The translations under genes were made by a program, and so were the position numbers. Shown piece after piece: positions 35,459-44,568 of a stretch of DNA of 64,000 nt; the stretch's first letter is position 1; the number at the start of each line of letters is the position of its first letter. Source of the DNA: Ruegeria sp. SCSIO 43209 (lineage in GTDB: Bacteria; Pseudomonadota; Alphaproteobacteria; Rhodobacterales; Rhodobacteraceae); NCBI RefSeq assembly GCF_019904295.1, contig NZ_CP065359.1, forward strand, positions 3,222,001 through 3,286,000. The letters run 5' to 3'. The notes below the pieces were generated by a model. That model searched no databases. It was not told the origin of the DNA and saw only the letters and a program-made list of their open reading frames with translations.

Positions 35459-36892
35459 ATGACCCGCCGCTTCGATTATTTCATCGTTCTGGCCGATATG
35501 CGCACCGGTTCGAACCTGCTTGAATTACAGCTGAACACGCTGGATGGCGTCACGTGTCACGGAGAAGCGTTTAACCCCTATTTCGTCGGCCTGCCAAAAC
35601 TGGACAGCGTTCTGGGCTTTACCCTGGAAGATCGTGAACGCGACCCGATGGCGCTGATCGACGCCATCCGAAACGCGCCGGGCGAGATGAACGGCTTTCG
35701 TTTTTTCAGCGACCACGATGCGCGGGCGCTGCCACCGGCGCTGGATGATCCGCGCTGCGCCAAAATCATTCTGATGCGCAACCCTCTGGATAGCTACATA
35801 TCGTGGAAAATCGCCTTGGAAACAAAGCAGTGGCGGTTAGTGAACATCAAGCAACGGCGGGAGGCTCAGATCACCTTCGATGCCGAAGAATTCGCCGAAC
35901 AGCTCGACCAGCGGCAAGCATTTCAACAAACAGTGCTCAAACATCTGCAGACCACCGGGCAAACACCGTTTTACATCGACTATAACGATCTAACAGATTT
36001 GGACGTTCTGAACGGCCTTGCCGCGTGGCTTGGCGTCAGCGCACGTCTTAAGGAGCTGAACCAGCATCTCAAACGTCAAAACCCAGCGCCTGCCCTGTCG
36101 AAAGTGACCAATCCGGATGATATGGAGCTGGCCCTGTCGCAACGTGACCGCTTCAAGCTACACCATATCCCAAGTTACGAGCCGCACCGCGGGCCGGCTG
36201 TTTCGCGCTATGTGGGTGCTGCGCAAACTTCGCTGATGTACCTTCCGGTGCGCGGCGGCCCCGAGGCTGAAGTGGTGCAGTGGATTGCCGATCTGGACGG
36301 GGTGTCACAAGCCGACCTGATCACCGGCCGCAATCAAAAACAGACCCGTCAATGGATGCAGGATCATCCCGGTCACCTCAAATTCACGGTGCTGCGCCAT
36401 CCGCTGGCGCGCGCGCACGCTGTGTTCTGCGACCGTATTCTGCACACAGGCCCCGGCGCATATGTCAGCATTCGCAATATGCTGAGCCGACGGTACAAGG
36501 TCCCGCTGCCTGCCAAGGGTGATCTCAGCAATTATACCCGCGATCAGCATTCCGAGGCGTTCGCGGCCTTTTTAGGCATGCTGCGCAGTATTCTGGCGGG
36601 TCAAACCCCGATCCGTGTGGATGGGGAATGGTGCGGACAGGCGCAGACGCTGGAAGGCATGGCCGGTTTCACCATGCCCGACCTGATCCTGCGCGAGGAT
36701 GAGATGGAAACCGCCTTGCCCGACCTTGCCTACAAAGTTGGGCATACAGCCCCGCCAACCCCAAACAGGGCCAAGCCGGACGCGCCGTTTGCACTTGATC
36801 AGATTTACGACGCACAGCTTGAAGCGCTGGCGAAGGAAGCATACCAGCGCGACTATACAATATTTGGATTTGGTGACTGGAAACCGCTTTGA
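35459..36892 (+). CDS. Sulfotransferase-like protein with two related domains
   Basis: A 477-residue protein. The first half has a PAPS-type sulfotransferase pattern: a 5'-phosphosulfate loop region LADMRTGSNLLE near residues 11-22, and the 3'-phosphate motif IILMRNPLDSYISWK near 103-117. The second half repeats the theme with a degenerate first motif (YLPVRGGPEAEVV), a clear FTVLRHPLARAHAVF and the family-like ending YQRDYTIFGFGDW. So one domain may be catalytic and the other modified, or both may act. It ends the cysQ-to-sulfotransferase run and converges with the L,D-transpeptidase gene 7 nt away. Sulfation of a surface glycan is inferred. Confidence 0.75.
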   Translation: MTRRFDYFIVLADMRTGSNLLELQLNTLDGVTCHGEAFNPYFVGLPKLDSVLGFTLEDRERDPMALIDAIRNAPGEMNGFRFFSDHDARALPPALDDPRCAKIILMRNPLDSYISWKIALETKQWRLVNIKQRREAQITFDAEEFAEQLDQRQAFQQTVLKHLQTTGQTPFYIDYNDLTDLDVLNGLAAWLGVSARLKELNQHLKRQNPAPALSKVTNPDDMELALSQRDRFKLHHIPSYEPHRGPAVSRYVGAAQTSLMYLPVRGGPEAEVVQWIADLDGVSQADLITGRNQKQTRQWMQDHPGHLKFTVLRHPLARAHAVFCDRILHTGPGAYVSIRNMLSRRYKVPLPAKGDLSNYTRDQHSEAFAAFLGMLRSILAGQTPIRVDGEWCGQAQTLEGMAGFTMPDLILREDEMETALPDLAYKVGHTAPPTPNRAKPDAPFALDQIYDAQLEALAKEAYQRDYTIFGFGDWKPL

Positions 36893-36899
36893 ACCTTGC

Positions 36900-37418
36900 T
36901 TAGGGGCGCAGGGTAATCACGGTTCCTTCATTCACCATGGCGTAGATCTCTTCGATCTCATCATTCTTGACCGCAATACAACCTGCCGTCCAATCCGGGG
37001 TCTTCTTCGCCCGCTTGAACTCGGATCGCAGATTGGGTTGTCCGTGAATGAAGATGTCGCCGCCCGGATCAACACCTGCGGCCTTGGCTTTAGCCAAGTC
37101 TTCCGAATTGGGATACGATATACCCAACGATAGATGATACCTGCTGCGCGGATTGCGACGGTCGATCAGATAGGTACCCTCGGGCGTACGGCCATCGCCT
37201 TTTTTGTTTTTCGTGCCGGTGGGCGCAAATCCTAGATCGATATCATACTCCCGCAAAATCTGCTCGTTATGGAGCAAATACAGCTTGCGTGCACCTTTGT
37301 TGATGACCATCGAGGTCACCTCGGGCCCGCGATAAGAAAGAAATCTGGGTTTGGCTGAGGCACATGCTGAAAGGCTCAGCGTTGCCATTGCGCCCATTCC
37401 GAATGCTCGACGATCCAT
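36900..37418 (-). CDS. L,D-transpeptidase (YkuD family) lipoprotein
   Basis: A 172-residue periplasmic enzyme that forms or edits 3-3 peptidoglycan cross-links or protein-peptidoglycan links. The N-terminus MDRRAFGMGAMATLSLSAC joins a twin-arginine-like start to a lipobox (LSAC). The catalytic region has the IHGQPN histidine motif and TAGCIAV with the nucleophilic cysteine. A GTG at 37427 would add three residues. It is a short single-domain member of the family. It is convergent with the sulfotransferase-like gene. Confidence 0.88.
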   Translation of the reverse strand: MDRRAFGMGAMATLSLSACASAKPRFLSYRGPEVTSMVINKGARKLYLLHNEQILREYDIDLGFAPTGTKNKKGDGRTPEGTYLIDRRNPRSRYHLSLGISYPNSEDLAKAKAAGVDPGGDIFIHGQPNLRSEFKRAKKTPDWTAGCIAVKNDEIEEIYAMVNEGTVITLRP

Positions 37419-37480
37419 TATTTTCACTGCCTGATGCTCTTTTTTGTCAATTATTATGTCAGATTTTCGCGAAACTTAAA

Positions 37481-38266
37481 TCACTTTTTGCTGTTCGACT
37501 GTTCCGTCAGGCGGCGTTCGATCGATTCCAGCCTTTCAAGAACCTCATCACGATAGGCATCGGTCTTGACCTCATCCTCGGCATGGTGCGCGTCCTGCAT
37601 CGAGTTCACGATGAGACCGACCAGCAAGTTCACCACCGCAAAGGTGGTCACCATGATGAAAGGAACAAAGAAAAGCCAGGCGTAGGGATACACCTCCATC
37701 ACAGGGCGGACGATGCCCATGGACCAGCTTTCCAGCGTCATGATTTGGAACAGCGTATAGGCCGACAGACCCAGATCGCCGAACCAATCGGGGAATGTGC
37801 CCGAGAAAAGTTTGGTTGAGATCACAGCGCCGATGTAAAACAGGATCGCCATCAGCAGGAACACGCTGGCCATGCCCGGCAAGGCTGAGATGAAGCCTTC
37901 GACCACTCGGCGCAGGCGCGGCGCGACCGAGATAACGCGCAGGACCCGGAGGATACGCAGTGCCCGCAGAACTGAAAGCGCCCCTGCACTGGGAACTAGG
38001 GCCACGCCCACGATCACGAAATCAAACACATTCCAGCCGCTGGTGAAGAACCGGCGCCCTGTGGCGATCAGTTTCATGACGATTTCGATGACGAATATGG
38101 AAAGGCACAGCTTGTCCAGCGTCACGATCAGCAGGCCCGCTGCGTCCATCAGCGTAGGCGATGTCTCCATCCCCAGCAGTACCGCGTTGAACAGGATCAC
38201 ACCGGTGATGAATTTCCCGAAAGCCGGTGCTTCGATGATGGGCAGCAGTCGTTGGGCGATCACCAT
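37481..38266 (-). CDS. Bacterial voltage-gated sodium channel (NaChBac/NavSp type)
   Basis: A 261-residue six-helix ion channel subunit that should form tetramers. The S4 voltage sensor carries regularly spaced arginines (LRALRILRVLRVISVAPRLRR). The selectivity filter is TLESWSM, as in sodium-selective bacterial channels. S6 (FVPFIMVTTFAVVNLLVGLI) is followed by a C-terminal coiled coil (LERLESIERRL). Such channels are common in marine bacteria and are linked to sodium, motility and pH homeostasis. It is followed by the L,D-transpeptidase gene after 62 nt on the same strand. Confidence 0.93.
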   Translation of the reverse strand: MVIAQRLLPIIEAPAFGKFITGVILFNAVLLGMETSPTLMDAAGLLIVTLDKLCLSIFVIEIVMKLIATGRRFFTSGWNVFDFVIVGVALVPSAGALSVLRALRILRVLRVISVAPRLRRVVEGFISALPGMASVFLLMAILFYIGAVISTKLFSGTFPDWFGDLGLSAYTLFQIMTLESWSMGIVRPVMEVYPYAWLFFVPFIMVTTFAVVNLLVGLIVNSMQDAHHAEDEVKTDAYRDEVLERLESIERRLTEQSNSKK

Positions 38267-38288
38267 GCGGGCGGTCCTTATCTCAGGG

Positions 38289-39512
38289 TTATTTGTTCAA
38301 AATGAACCGAGCGGCAAGTTCGGTGTGTGACGACCATCGAAATTGGTCAACCACCTGTACCCATTCAAGGGCATATCCGGCGTTAACCAGCATTTTTGCG
38401 TCACGGGCAAAGGTGATTGGGTTGCACGAGACATAAACAACCACCGGGCGCATGGCCTGCGCCAGCTCGGCCACCTGCGCCTCGGCCCCAGCACGCGGCG
38501 GGTCAAGCACAACGGCGTCGAATTTCTTGAGTTCATCGGGCATGAGCGGGCGGCGGAACAGGTCTCGGGCCTCGGCTGTGACCTGTTTCAAGCCTTGCGC
38601 CTTGCGCCAGCCCTGATCCAAGGCCTTCGTCATCTCGGCCTCACCTTCGACTGCATGAACTTCAGCTGTCTGTGCCAGCGGCAGCGAGAATGTCCCGCAT
38701 CCGGCGAACAGATCGACAATCCGCTTTGCCCCCGACGTAGCATCTGAAACAGCCTGTAATAGAGCCTGTTCTCCGTCTTTTGTGGCTTGTAAAAACGCTC
38801 CGGGCGGTGGGGTGACGCCAGCGGTTCCAAAGCGTTGGATCGGAGGCTCACGAATGGCGATAACCTCATCATCCCAACTAAGCCGGGCAAGGCCGTGATG
38901 CTCGGTCGCTTGCGCGAGCGCCAGCTCCAACGGTCCATCCAGCGGTTTGCCGCCCTTGACAGCAACATCCAAACCGCCTTCGGACAGGGTCAGCGTTACG
39001 GCCAACACACCTTTCCGACTGCCACCCAACAACGCCAAGGCTTCGGCCACCGGGATGGCCGCAATCAAGGTTGGGTGCAGCAAATGGCAATCCGGGATTT
39101 CGGTAATCGTGTCAGAAGCGCGACCATGAAACCCGGCCAACGTACCCTTCTTGGTGCGCCGCACGGCGATGGTGGCCCGACGGCGGGATCGTTCAGGCGA
39201 AGTGTGAATGGGCCGCATCAGGGCATTGAGCCCCTGCGCGGCCAACGCGTTGCGCACCACCTCAATTTTCCACTCGGCGACAAAATTATCGGTCGCATGT
39301 TGCAACTGGCAGCCGCCGCAGGCCTTGTAATGACGGCAGGGTGCCTTGACCCGCTGATCCGAGGGTGTTTCGACGCGAATATCGTTCAGAAACTGACCCA
39401 GCAACGTACCGCTGACCACTTCACCCGGCAGAGTGCGTGGCGCATAGATCGGACCATCGGCGATTCCGTCGCCCTGATGTCCAAGGCGGTTTATTGTGTA
39501 TTGCTGCGTCAT
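38289..39512 (-). CDS. 23S rRNA (uracil-5-)-methyltransferase-like RNA methyltransferase
   Basis: A 407-residue SAM-dependent enzyme of the RumA/RlmD family that makes 5-methyluridine in rRNA. It has a short TRAM-like N-terminus (MTQQYTINRLGHQGDG), the iron-sulfur cluster cysteines in CRHYKACGGC, the SAM motif VDLFAGCGTFSLPL, the catalytic DPPRAGAE and YVSCNP. The start is ATG 39512; the frame is open to 39545. It lies 22 nt before the sodium channel gene on the same strand. Whether it modifies 23S rRNA at U1939 or U747, or tRNA, cannot be told. Confidence 0.88.
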   Translation of the reverse strand: MTQQYTINRLGHQGDGIADGPIYAPRTLPGEVVSGTLLGQFLNDIRVETPSDQRVKAPCRHYKACGGCQLQHATDNFVAEWKIEVVRNALAAQGLNALMRPIHTSPERSRRRATIAVRRTKKGTLAGFHGRASDTITEIPDCHLLHPTLIAAIPVAEALALLGGSRKGVLAVTLTLSEGGLDVAVKGGKPLDGPLELALAQATEHHGLARLSWDDEVIAIREPPIQRFGTAGVTPPPGAFLQATKDGEQALLQAVSDATSGAKRIVDLFAGCGTFSLPLAQTAEVHAVEGEAEMTKALDQGWRKAQGLKQVTAEARDLFRRPLMPDELKKFDAVVLDPPRAGAEAQVAELAQAMRPVVVYVSCNPITFARDAKMLVNAGYALEWVQVVDQFRWSSHTELAARFILNK

Positions 39513-39551
39513 GGAGGCCTGATAACTGGGGTTTGAGCGCAACAAAACCCT

Positions 39552-41384
39552 TTATTCTGCAGCCTCGGCCTGAATGAAGCCGCCCGATTGGCGATGCCAG
39601 AACCGGGCGTACAACCCGCCACGCTCCAGCAGAGCCTCATGTGTGCCGCTTTCAACGATATGACCGTGGTCCAGAACAATAATCCGATCCATCTCGCTAA
39701 GCGTGGACAGGCGGTGGGCAATAGCCAGCACGGTCTTGCCCTGCATCACCCGGTGCAGTGCCGTCTGAATCGCTGCCTCGACCTCGGAATCCAATGCCGA
39801 CGTCGCCTCGTCCAGAACCAATATCGGTGCGTCTTTCAGGATAGCGCGAGCCAGAGCGATCCGCTGTCGTTGCCCGCCGCTCAGCTTCACGCCGCGTTCG
39901 CCCAGATGCGCGTCATAGCCCTTGCGTCCTTGCGCATCCTCTAGACCGAGTATGAATTCATGCGCCTCGGCTTTGGTCGCGGCCTCTATCAGCTCATCTT
40001 CAGTCGCGTCAGGACGACCATAGAGGATGTTCTCGCGCGCCGAACGATTGAACATCGCGGTTTCCTGCGTGACCATCCCAATCTGTTGCCGCAGGCTGTC
40101 TTGTGTCACGCGAGAGACATCCTGCCCGTCGATGGCAATAACGCCATGTTCCCCGTCATAGAGCCTTAGCAAAAGTGAAACCAAAGTGGATTTCCCAGCA
40201 CCTGAGGCCCCGACTATGCCCAACTTTTCACCCGGTGCGGCGGTGAAATTAAGATTAGCAACACCACCGATATCGCGGCCATAGGCAAAGCTGACGTTGT
40301 CAAAGGCAATCTCGCCCTCTGAGACCACAAGTGTCGATGCGTTCGGAGCATCCTCGACCCGAACGCGCTTGGTCAGTGTGTGCATTCCGTTTTCAATCTC
40401 ACCGACATTTGCGTAAAGGCCCATCAGTGTGAAACTGACCCAGCCGGTCATTTGCGAGATGCGTATCGCCACGGCCCCGGCCGCCACGATGTCCCCGGCC
40501 GTCGCGATGCCCGCCTGCCACAACCACAGTGTCGCGCCGATCAACAGGACCGGCAGCACCCCCGCCAGAGTCATTAGGATGAACCGGAAACTGGCCGATA
40601 GCTTGCCGAATTCCAGCGACCGTTCACGCAGGTCGACCATGGAATTTCGGGCGGTATGATCTTCGAACTCGGAATGGGCAAACAGCTTGACGGTCTTGAT
40701 GTTGGTGATCGTATCGACCACCTGCCCCGACACCATCGCCCGCGCCCCCGCCCGCGCGGCGGAGCGTACGCGTATGCGTGGAAGATACCAGCGCACCAGC
40801 AGGAAATAGACAACAAGCCAGGCAACAAATGGCAGCATCACAAGCGGGTGAATAGACCCTAATAAAAGCAATGAGCCTGCAAGAGAGGCAATAGCGAAGA
40901 CAATAGCGCTGATTGTTTCGGACACCACTTGCGTCATGGCGTTCGATGTCTGCATCTGTTTTTGGGCGATACGTCCGGCGAAATCGTCATCGAAATAGGT
41001 CACAGACTGGCCCAGCGTCCAGCGGTTCAGTTTTGCCAAAACCAACGGCGTGATGTTGGGCATGACGATGTAGTTATTTGCCACCGACGACAGGCCGAAC
41101 AGTGCGGGGCGTAGAAGCATGAAGAATGCGACAGCACCCAAAATGATCGCGAGATTGCCGCCGGTCAGAAACGTCTCGGGACTGCTGTTGGTGGTCAGAT
41201 CAATGACGCGGCCCAGGACCCAGGCGGTGCCAGCCTCCATCGCACCCGCGATCGCCGAGAAGGCGGCTGCGACGAACAGCATCGGCCAGGCGCCGGACAA
41301 GCTCCAACGGATGAACGCCCCCAGCGTTTGCGGCGGGGGCGTTTCTGTGTCTTTGAACGGTTGGATGAGGTCGGCAATCCTCAT
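39552..41384 (-). CDS. ABC exporter half-transporter, second of a pair
   Basis: A 610-residue protein with six membrane helices followed by an ATPase domain. It has Walker A VGASGAGKSTL, the signature LSGGQRQRIALARAI, Walker B ILVLDEATSALD and the H-loop histidine in AIAHRLSTL. It overlaps the upstream half-transporter gene by 4 nt (ATGA) and resembles it throughout, so a heterodimer is likely. Substrate is unknown; MsbA-like lipid flipping or multidrug export are both possible. Confidence 0.9.
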   Translation of the reverse strand: MRIADLIQPFKDTETPPPQTLGAFIRWSLSGAWPMLFVAAAFSAIAGAMEAGTAWVLGRVIDLTTNSSPETFLTGGNLAIILGAVAFFMLLRPALFGLSSVANNYIVMPNITPLVLAKLNRWTLGQSVTYFDDDFAGRIAQKQMQTSNAMTQVVSETISAIVFAIASLAGSLLLLGSIHPLVMLPFVAWLVVYFLLVRWYLPRIRVRSAARAGARAMVSGQVVDTITNIKTVKLFAHSEFEDHTARNSMVDLRERSLEFGKLSASFRFILMTLAGVLPVLLIGATLWLWQAGIATAGDIVAAGAVAIRISQMTGWVSFTLMGLYANVGEIENGMHTLTKRVRVEDAPNASTLVVSEGEIAFDNVSFAYGRDIGGVANLNFTAAPGEKLGIVGASGAGKSTLVSLLLRLYDGEHGVIAIDGQDVSRVTQDSLRQQIGMVTQETAMFNRSARENILYGRPDATEDELIEAATKAEAHEFILGLEDAQGRKGYDAHLGERGVKLSGGQRQRIALARAILKDAPILVLDEATSALDSEVEAAIQTALHRVMQGKTVLAIAHRLSTLSEMDRIIVLDHGHIVESGTHEALLERGGLYARFWHRQSGGFIQAEAAE

Positions 41385-43219
41385 TCAGCGGCCTCCGGGT
41401 TTAGGAAGCCTCCAGATTGCCGCGCCCAGAACTGAGCGTAAAGCCCTCCTTGCGCCAACAGATCGGAATGACCACCTTGTTCAACGATCCGGCCGCCATC
41501 CATCACAAGGATGCGATCCATCTGAGCAATCGTGCTGAGCCGGTGCGCGATGGCGATCACGGTCTTGCCTTGCATCATGCCGTAGAGTGTTTCCTGTATC
41601 GAGGCTTCGACTTCGGAATCTAGGGCAGATGTCGCCTCGTCCAATAGCAAAATCGGCGCGTCTTTCAGGATCACCCGCGCCAGCGTTACACGCTGCCGCT
41701 GACCGCCCGACAGTTTCACGCCCCGCTCGCCCACATGCGCATCATAGCCAGTGCGGCCCTCCGGGTCTTGCAGATCGAGGATGAACTCATGCGCTTCGGC
41801 CTGTTTCGCAGCGGCAATCATCTGTTCTTCGGTCGCATCAGGCCGACCATAGAGGATATTGGCCCGAACCGAGCGGTGCAACAGAGCACTGTCCTGCTGA
41901 ACCATGCCAATATGGCTGCGCAAACTGTCCTGCGTGACCTTCGAGATATCCTGGCCATCGATCAGGATCGCACCCTTCTCGACGTCGTAAAACCGCAAAA
42001 GCAGCTTTACTAGGGTCGATTTTCCGGCACCTGAGCGACCGATCAGGCCGATCTTTTCGCCTGGCCGGATGGTCAAGTTGACGTGATCCAAACCACCGGT
42101 TTCCCGTCCATAGTGATGAGACAGATCGCGTATTTCGATCTGGCCATTACCCAGCCGCAAAGGTTTCGCATCAGGTTCGTCCAACAGATCGATGGGCTGC
42201 GCGATGGTCTGCATACCCTCGGCAACGATACCCAATTCGCGAAAGAAGCTGGTCAGCGCCCACATGATCCACCCGGTCATGGCATTCAGCCGCAGCGTCA
42301 AGGCTGTGGCGGCGGCCACCACACCGACCGTTGCGCTACCTTGCGTCCAAAGCAAGATCGCCCAACCAACGACTCCCACGATCAGCACACCGTTCAATGC
42401 AACCAGCGCGGCATCCATAATGGTGAAAATCCGCATCTCGATCTGGAAAGTGCGGCGGGTTTCCGCAATCGCCTCGCGCGCATAGTCCTGTTCCTGAGTG
42501 TCATGGGCAAACATCTTGATCGAGTGGATGTTGGTATAGCTATCCACCACCCGGCCCGTCACGGTAGATCTTGCATCCGACGCCGCCTGCGACGCGGGGC
42601 CGACCCGCTTGACGGTCCACCGCACCAAGGCCCCATAGAACACCAGCCAAATCAGCAACGGCAGCAACAGGCGCGGATCAGCTGCCATCAGCAAAATGGC
42701 CGCGCCGATCATGTAGGCGATCGAGAATGAAATCGCGTCAAAGACCTGAAACACCACCTCGCCCGCAGCGGGTGGGGTCTGAACAACCCGGTTGGCGATG
42801 CGGCCGGCAAAGTCATTTTCGAACCAGCCAACCGATTGACGCAACACATGTTTATGGGCCCGCCAACGGATCAGCGTGCCAAAGTTCGGCAGGATCGTGT
42901 TGTTGAGCAGTAAGACGTCAACCAGCTGCAGAATCGGACGAATGAACAGGATCAACGCGGCGACCACGATCAGCTCGGTCCCATGCGCCTGCCAGAATTC
43001 AGCAGGTGAACTTCCCAGCAGGTCCACAACGCGGCCCATATAGAAGATCAGTCCGACCTCGACCGCAGCAACGATCACGGACATCAGGGCGGCCAGTACG
43101 AAAACGCGTTTGAAAGGCTCCGAATAGCCCAGCATGAAAGGCCACAGCCGTGTCGGCGGCCTGTCTACCTGTTCATAGGCAACAAAAGGGTCAATAAGAT
43201 TTTCGAAGTAGCGAAACAT
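41381..43219 (-). CDS. ABC exporter half-transporter, first of a pair
   Basis: A 612-residue half-transporter with six membrane helices in the first 330 residues, then an ATPase domain: Walker A IGRSGAGKSTL, signature LSGGQRQRVTLARVI, Walker B ILLLDEATSALD, H-loop AIAHRLSTI. Both ATP sites of the predicted heterodimer appear intact, unlike many heterodimeric exporters with one degenerate site. The N-terminus (MFRYFENLIDPF) is typical of this paired family in Rhodobacteraceae. A 194-nt leader separates it from pcnB upstream and holds no other recognised gene. Confidence 0.9.
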   Translation of the reverse strand: MFRYFENLIDPFVAYEQVDRPPTRLWPFMLGYSEPFKRVFVLAALMSVIVAAVEVGLIFYMGRVVDLLGSSPAEFWQAHGTELIVVAALILFIRPILQLVDVLLLNNTILPNFGTLIRWRAHKHVLRQSVGWFENDFAGRIANRVVQTPPAAGEVVFQVFDAISFSIAYMIGAAILLMAADPRLLLPLLIWLVFYGALVRWTVKRVGPASQAASDARSTVTGRVVDSYTNIHSIKMFAHDTQEQDYAREAIAETRRTFQIEMRIFTIMDAALVALNGVLIVGVVGWAILLWTQGSATVGVVAAATALTLRLNAMTGWIMWALTSFFRELGIVAEGMQTIAQPIDLLDEPDAKPLRLGNGQIEIRDLSHHYGRETGGLDHVNLTIRPGEKIGLIGRSGAGKSTLVKLLLRFYDVEKGAILIDGQDISKVTQDSLRSHIGMVQQDSALLHRSVRANILYGRPDATEEQMIAAAKQAEAHEFILDLQDPEGRTGYDAHVGERGVKLSGGQRQRVTLARVILKDAPILLLDEATSALDSEVEASIQETLYGMMQGKTVIAIAHRLSTIAQMDRILVMDGGRIVEQGGHSDLLAQGGLYAQFWARQSGGFLNPEAAE

Positions 43220-43413
43220 AGAGAGTGCTCCGATTGAGCAAAAAATAGGTCATGCGAAGAAAGATGGCGCCAGAACACCACCCCTACGGGTCAAAGTGTT
43301 CCGGGCTTTAGCCGAACCAGATCCCGTAATACATTCGCATTCCTCCCTACATATGAGTCAGGCGCACCCTGCCAAATCAAATCGGGTTTGTCATCCCTTT
43401 TTGAGACTTCAAA

Positions 43414-44568
43414 TCAGTCGGCAAGCAATTCTTCGCGGCTAAGCGCGAAATCCGACGCGATCCAACGCGCCTCAAGCTCGGCCAGTTTTGCGCCCAGCGC
43501 GGGGCCCGAGAAGGCGGGGATCAAATCCGCCGCCTTGATCGGGAAACTGGCCGCGGACCCTTTTTGCAAAGCTCGGTTCAGGTCTTCGGACCAAGGCTGT
43601 TCAAGAAATGCATGACGCAAAAGTGTCTCGTGCAATCCGCCTTCCGACCCATAGCGATAACCCAATTCTGCGACACTGGTCGTCGCCATCGCTTCGTCGC
43701 GCATCCGAGCCAGACGCTGCAGTTGCGCGCGGCTAAGACGCAGGGTTTTGGCCACTTCGGGCGATGCAATCGCGGCCAAACGACGAATCGCTTCGGGCGC
43801 TGCATGGGCGTCTTGTTCCAGCTGAATCAGGATCGCCAGCGCCCGGTCATCAGCCCCGGGCAAAAGCTGCGCCAAAACGCCAGTGACGCGCATGGCGGCA
43901 ACCGACGGCGCGGGGTCAGGCGCTGCGAGCAGTTTAAGCATCTCTGCCCCGACCCGTTCGCGCGAAAGCGTCTCTAACCCGTACAAATTTGCAGCTATTG
44001 CATCCAGTGCAGCGGGGTCAAAGCCACCGTCCGCATCCCCGTACCAAGCATGAAACCTGAAATATCTGAGCGATCTCAGGTAGTCTTCTTGGATGCGATC
44101 ACTGGCCTCCCCGATGAACCGTACGCGACGCGCCTGTAGATCCGGCAAACCGTTCAGCGGGTCAAGGATTGTGCCATCAGGTTGGGCGTAAAGCGCGTTC
44201 ATGGTGAAATCACGGCGCGCAGCGTCTTCTTCGACCTTGTCGGAAAAGGCGACGACAGCACGCCGACCATCCGTTTCGACGTCACGGCGAAACGTCGTGA
44301 CCTCGTGCGGGATGCCTTTGCTGACAATCGTCACGGTGCCATGGTCTATACCTGTTGGTATCGGTTTCAGCCCAGCTTTCTGCGCCAGTTCCACGACGTG
44401 TTCCGGCTCGGCGTCTGTGGCGATATCAATGTCAGAAACCGGCGCCTGCAGCAGAGCATTGCGCACACAACCACCGACGAATAGCGCCTGCGCCCCGCCG
44501 TTGGTCAGGGCGGTGCATACATCCTGCGTGGCTTGGTCGGTTAACCAATCTTCTGTGATCCGCTTCAT
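43414..44568 (-). CDS. CCA tRNA nucleotidyltransferase / poly(A) polymerase family
   Basis: A 384-residue class II nucleotidyltransferase. The head has GGCVRNALL and the catalytic DIDIATDAEPEHV, then RRDFTMNALYAQPDG and the RIQEDYLRSLRYFRFHAW motif. In alphaproteobacteria this type normally adds or repairs CCA at tRNA 3' ends. It is the third gene of the hslO-NUDIX-CCA operon; its ATG overlaps the NUDIX stop (ATGA). Confidence 0.92.
   Translation of the reverse strand: MKRITEDWLTDQATQDVCTALTNGGAQALFVGGCVRNALLQAPVSDIDIATDAEPEHVVELAQKAGLKPIPTGIDHGTVTIVSKGIPHEVTTFRRDVETDGRRAVVAFSDKVEEDAARRDFTMNALYAQPDGTILDPLNGLPDLQARRVRFIGEASDRIQEDYLRSLRYFRFHAWYGDADGGFDPAALDAIAANLYGLETLSRERVGAEMLKLLAAPDPAPSVAAMRVTGVLAQLLPGADDRALAILIQLEQDAHAAPEAIRRLAAIASPEVAKTLRLSRAQLQRLARMRDEAMATTSVAELGYRYGSEGGLHETLLRHAFLEQPWSEDLNRALQKGSAASFPIKAADLIPAFSGPALGAKLAELEARWIASDFALSREELLAD

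Noticed and set aside
43225..43240. GAGTGCTC...GAGCA hairpin resembling half a CIRCE element upstream of the ABC exporter pair
   Set aside because: The arms are only 5-6 nt, the spacing does not match the 9-nt CIRCE spacer, and the conserved TTAGCACTC/GAGTGCTAA halves are absent.
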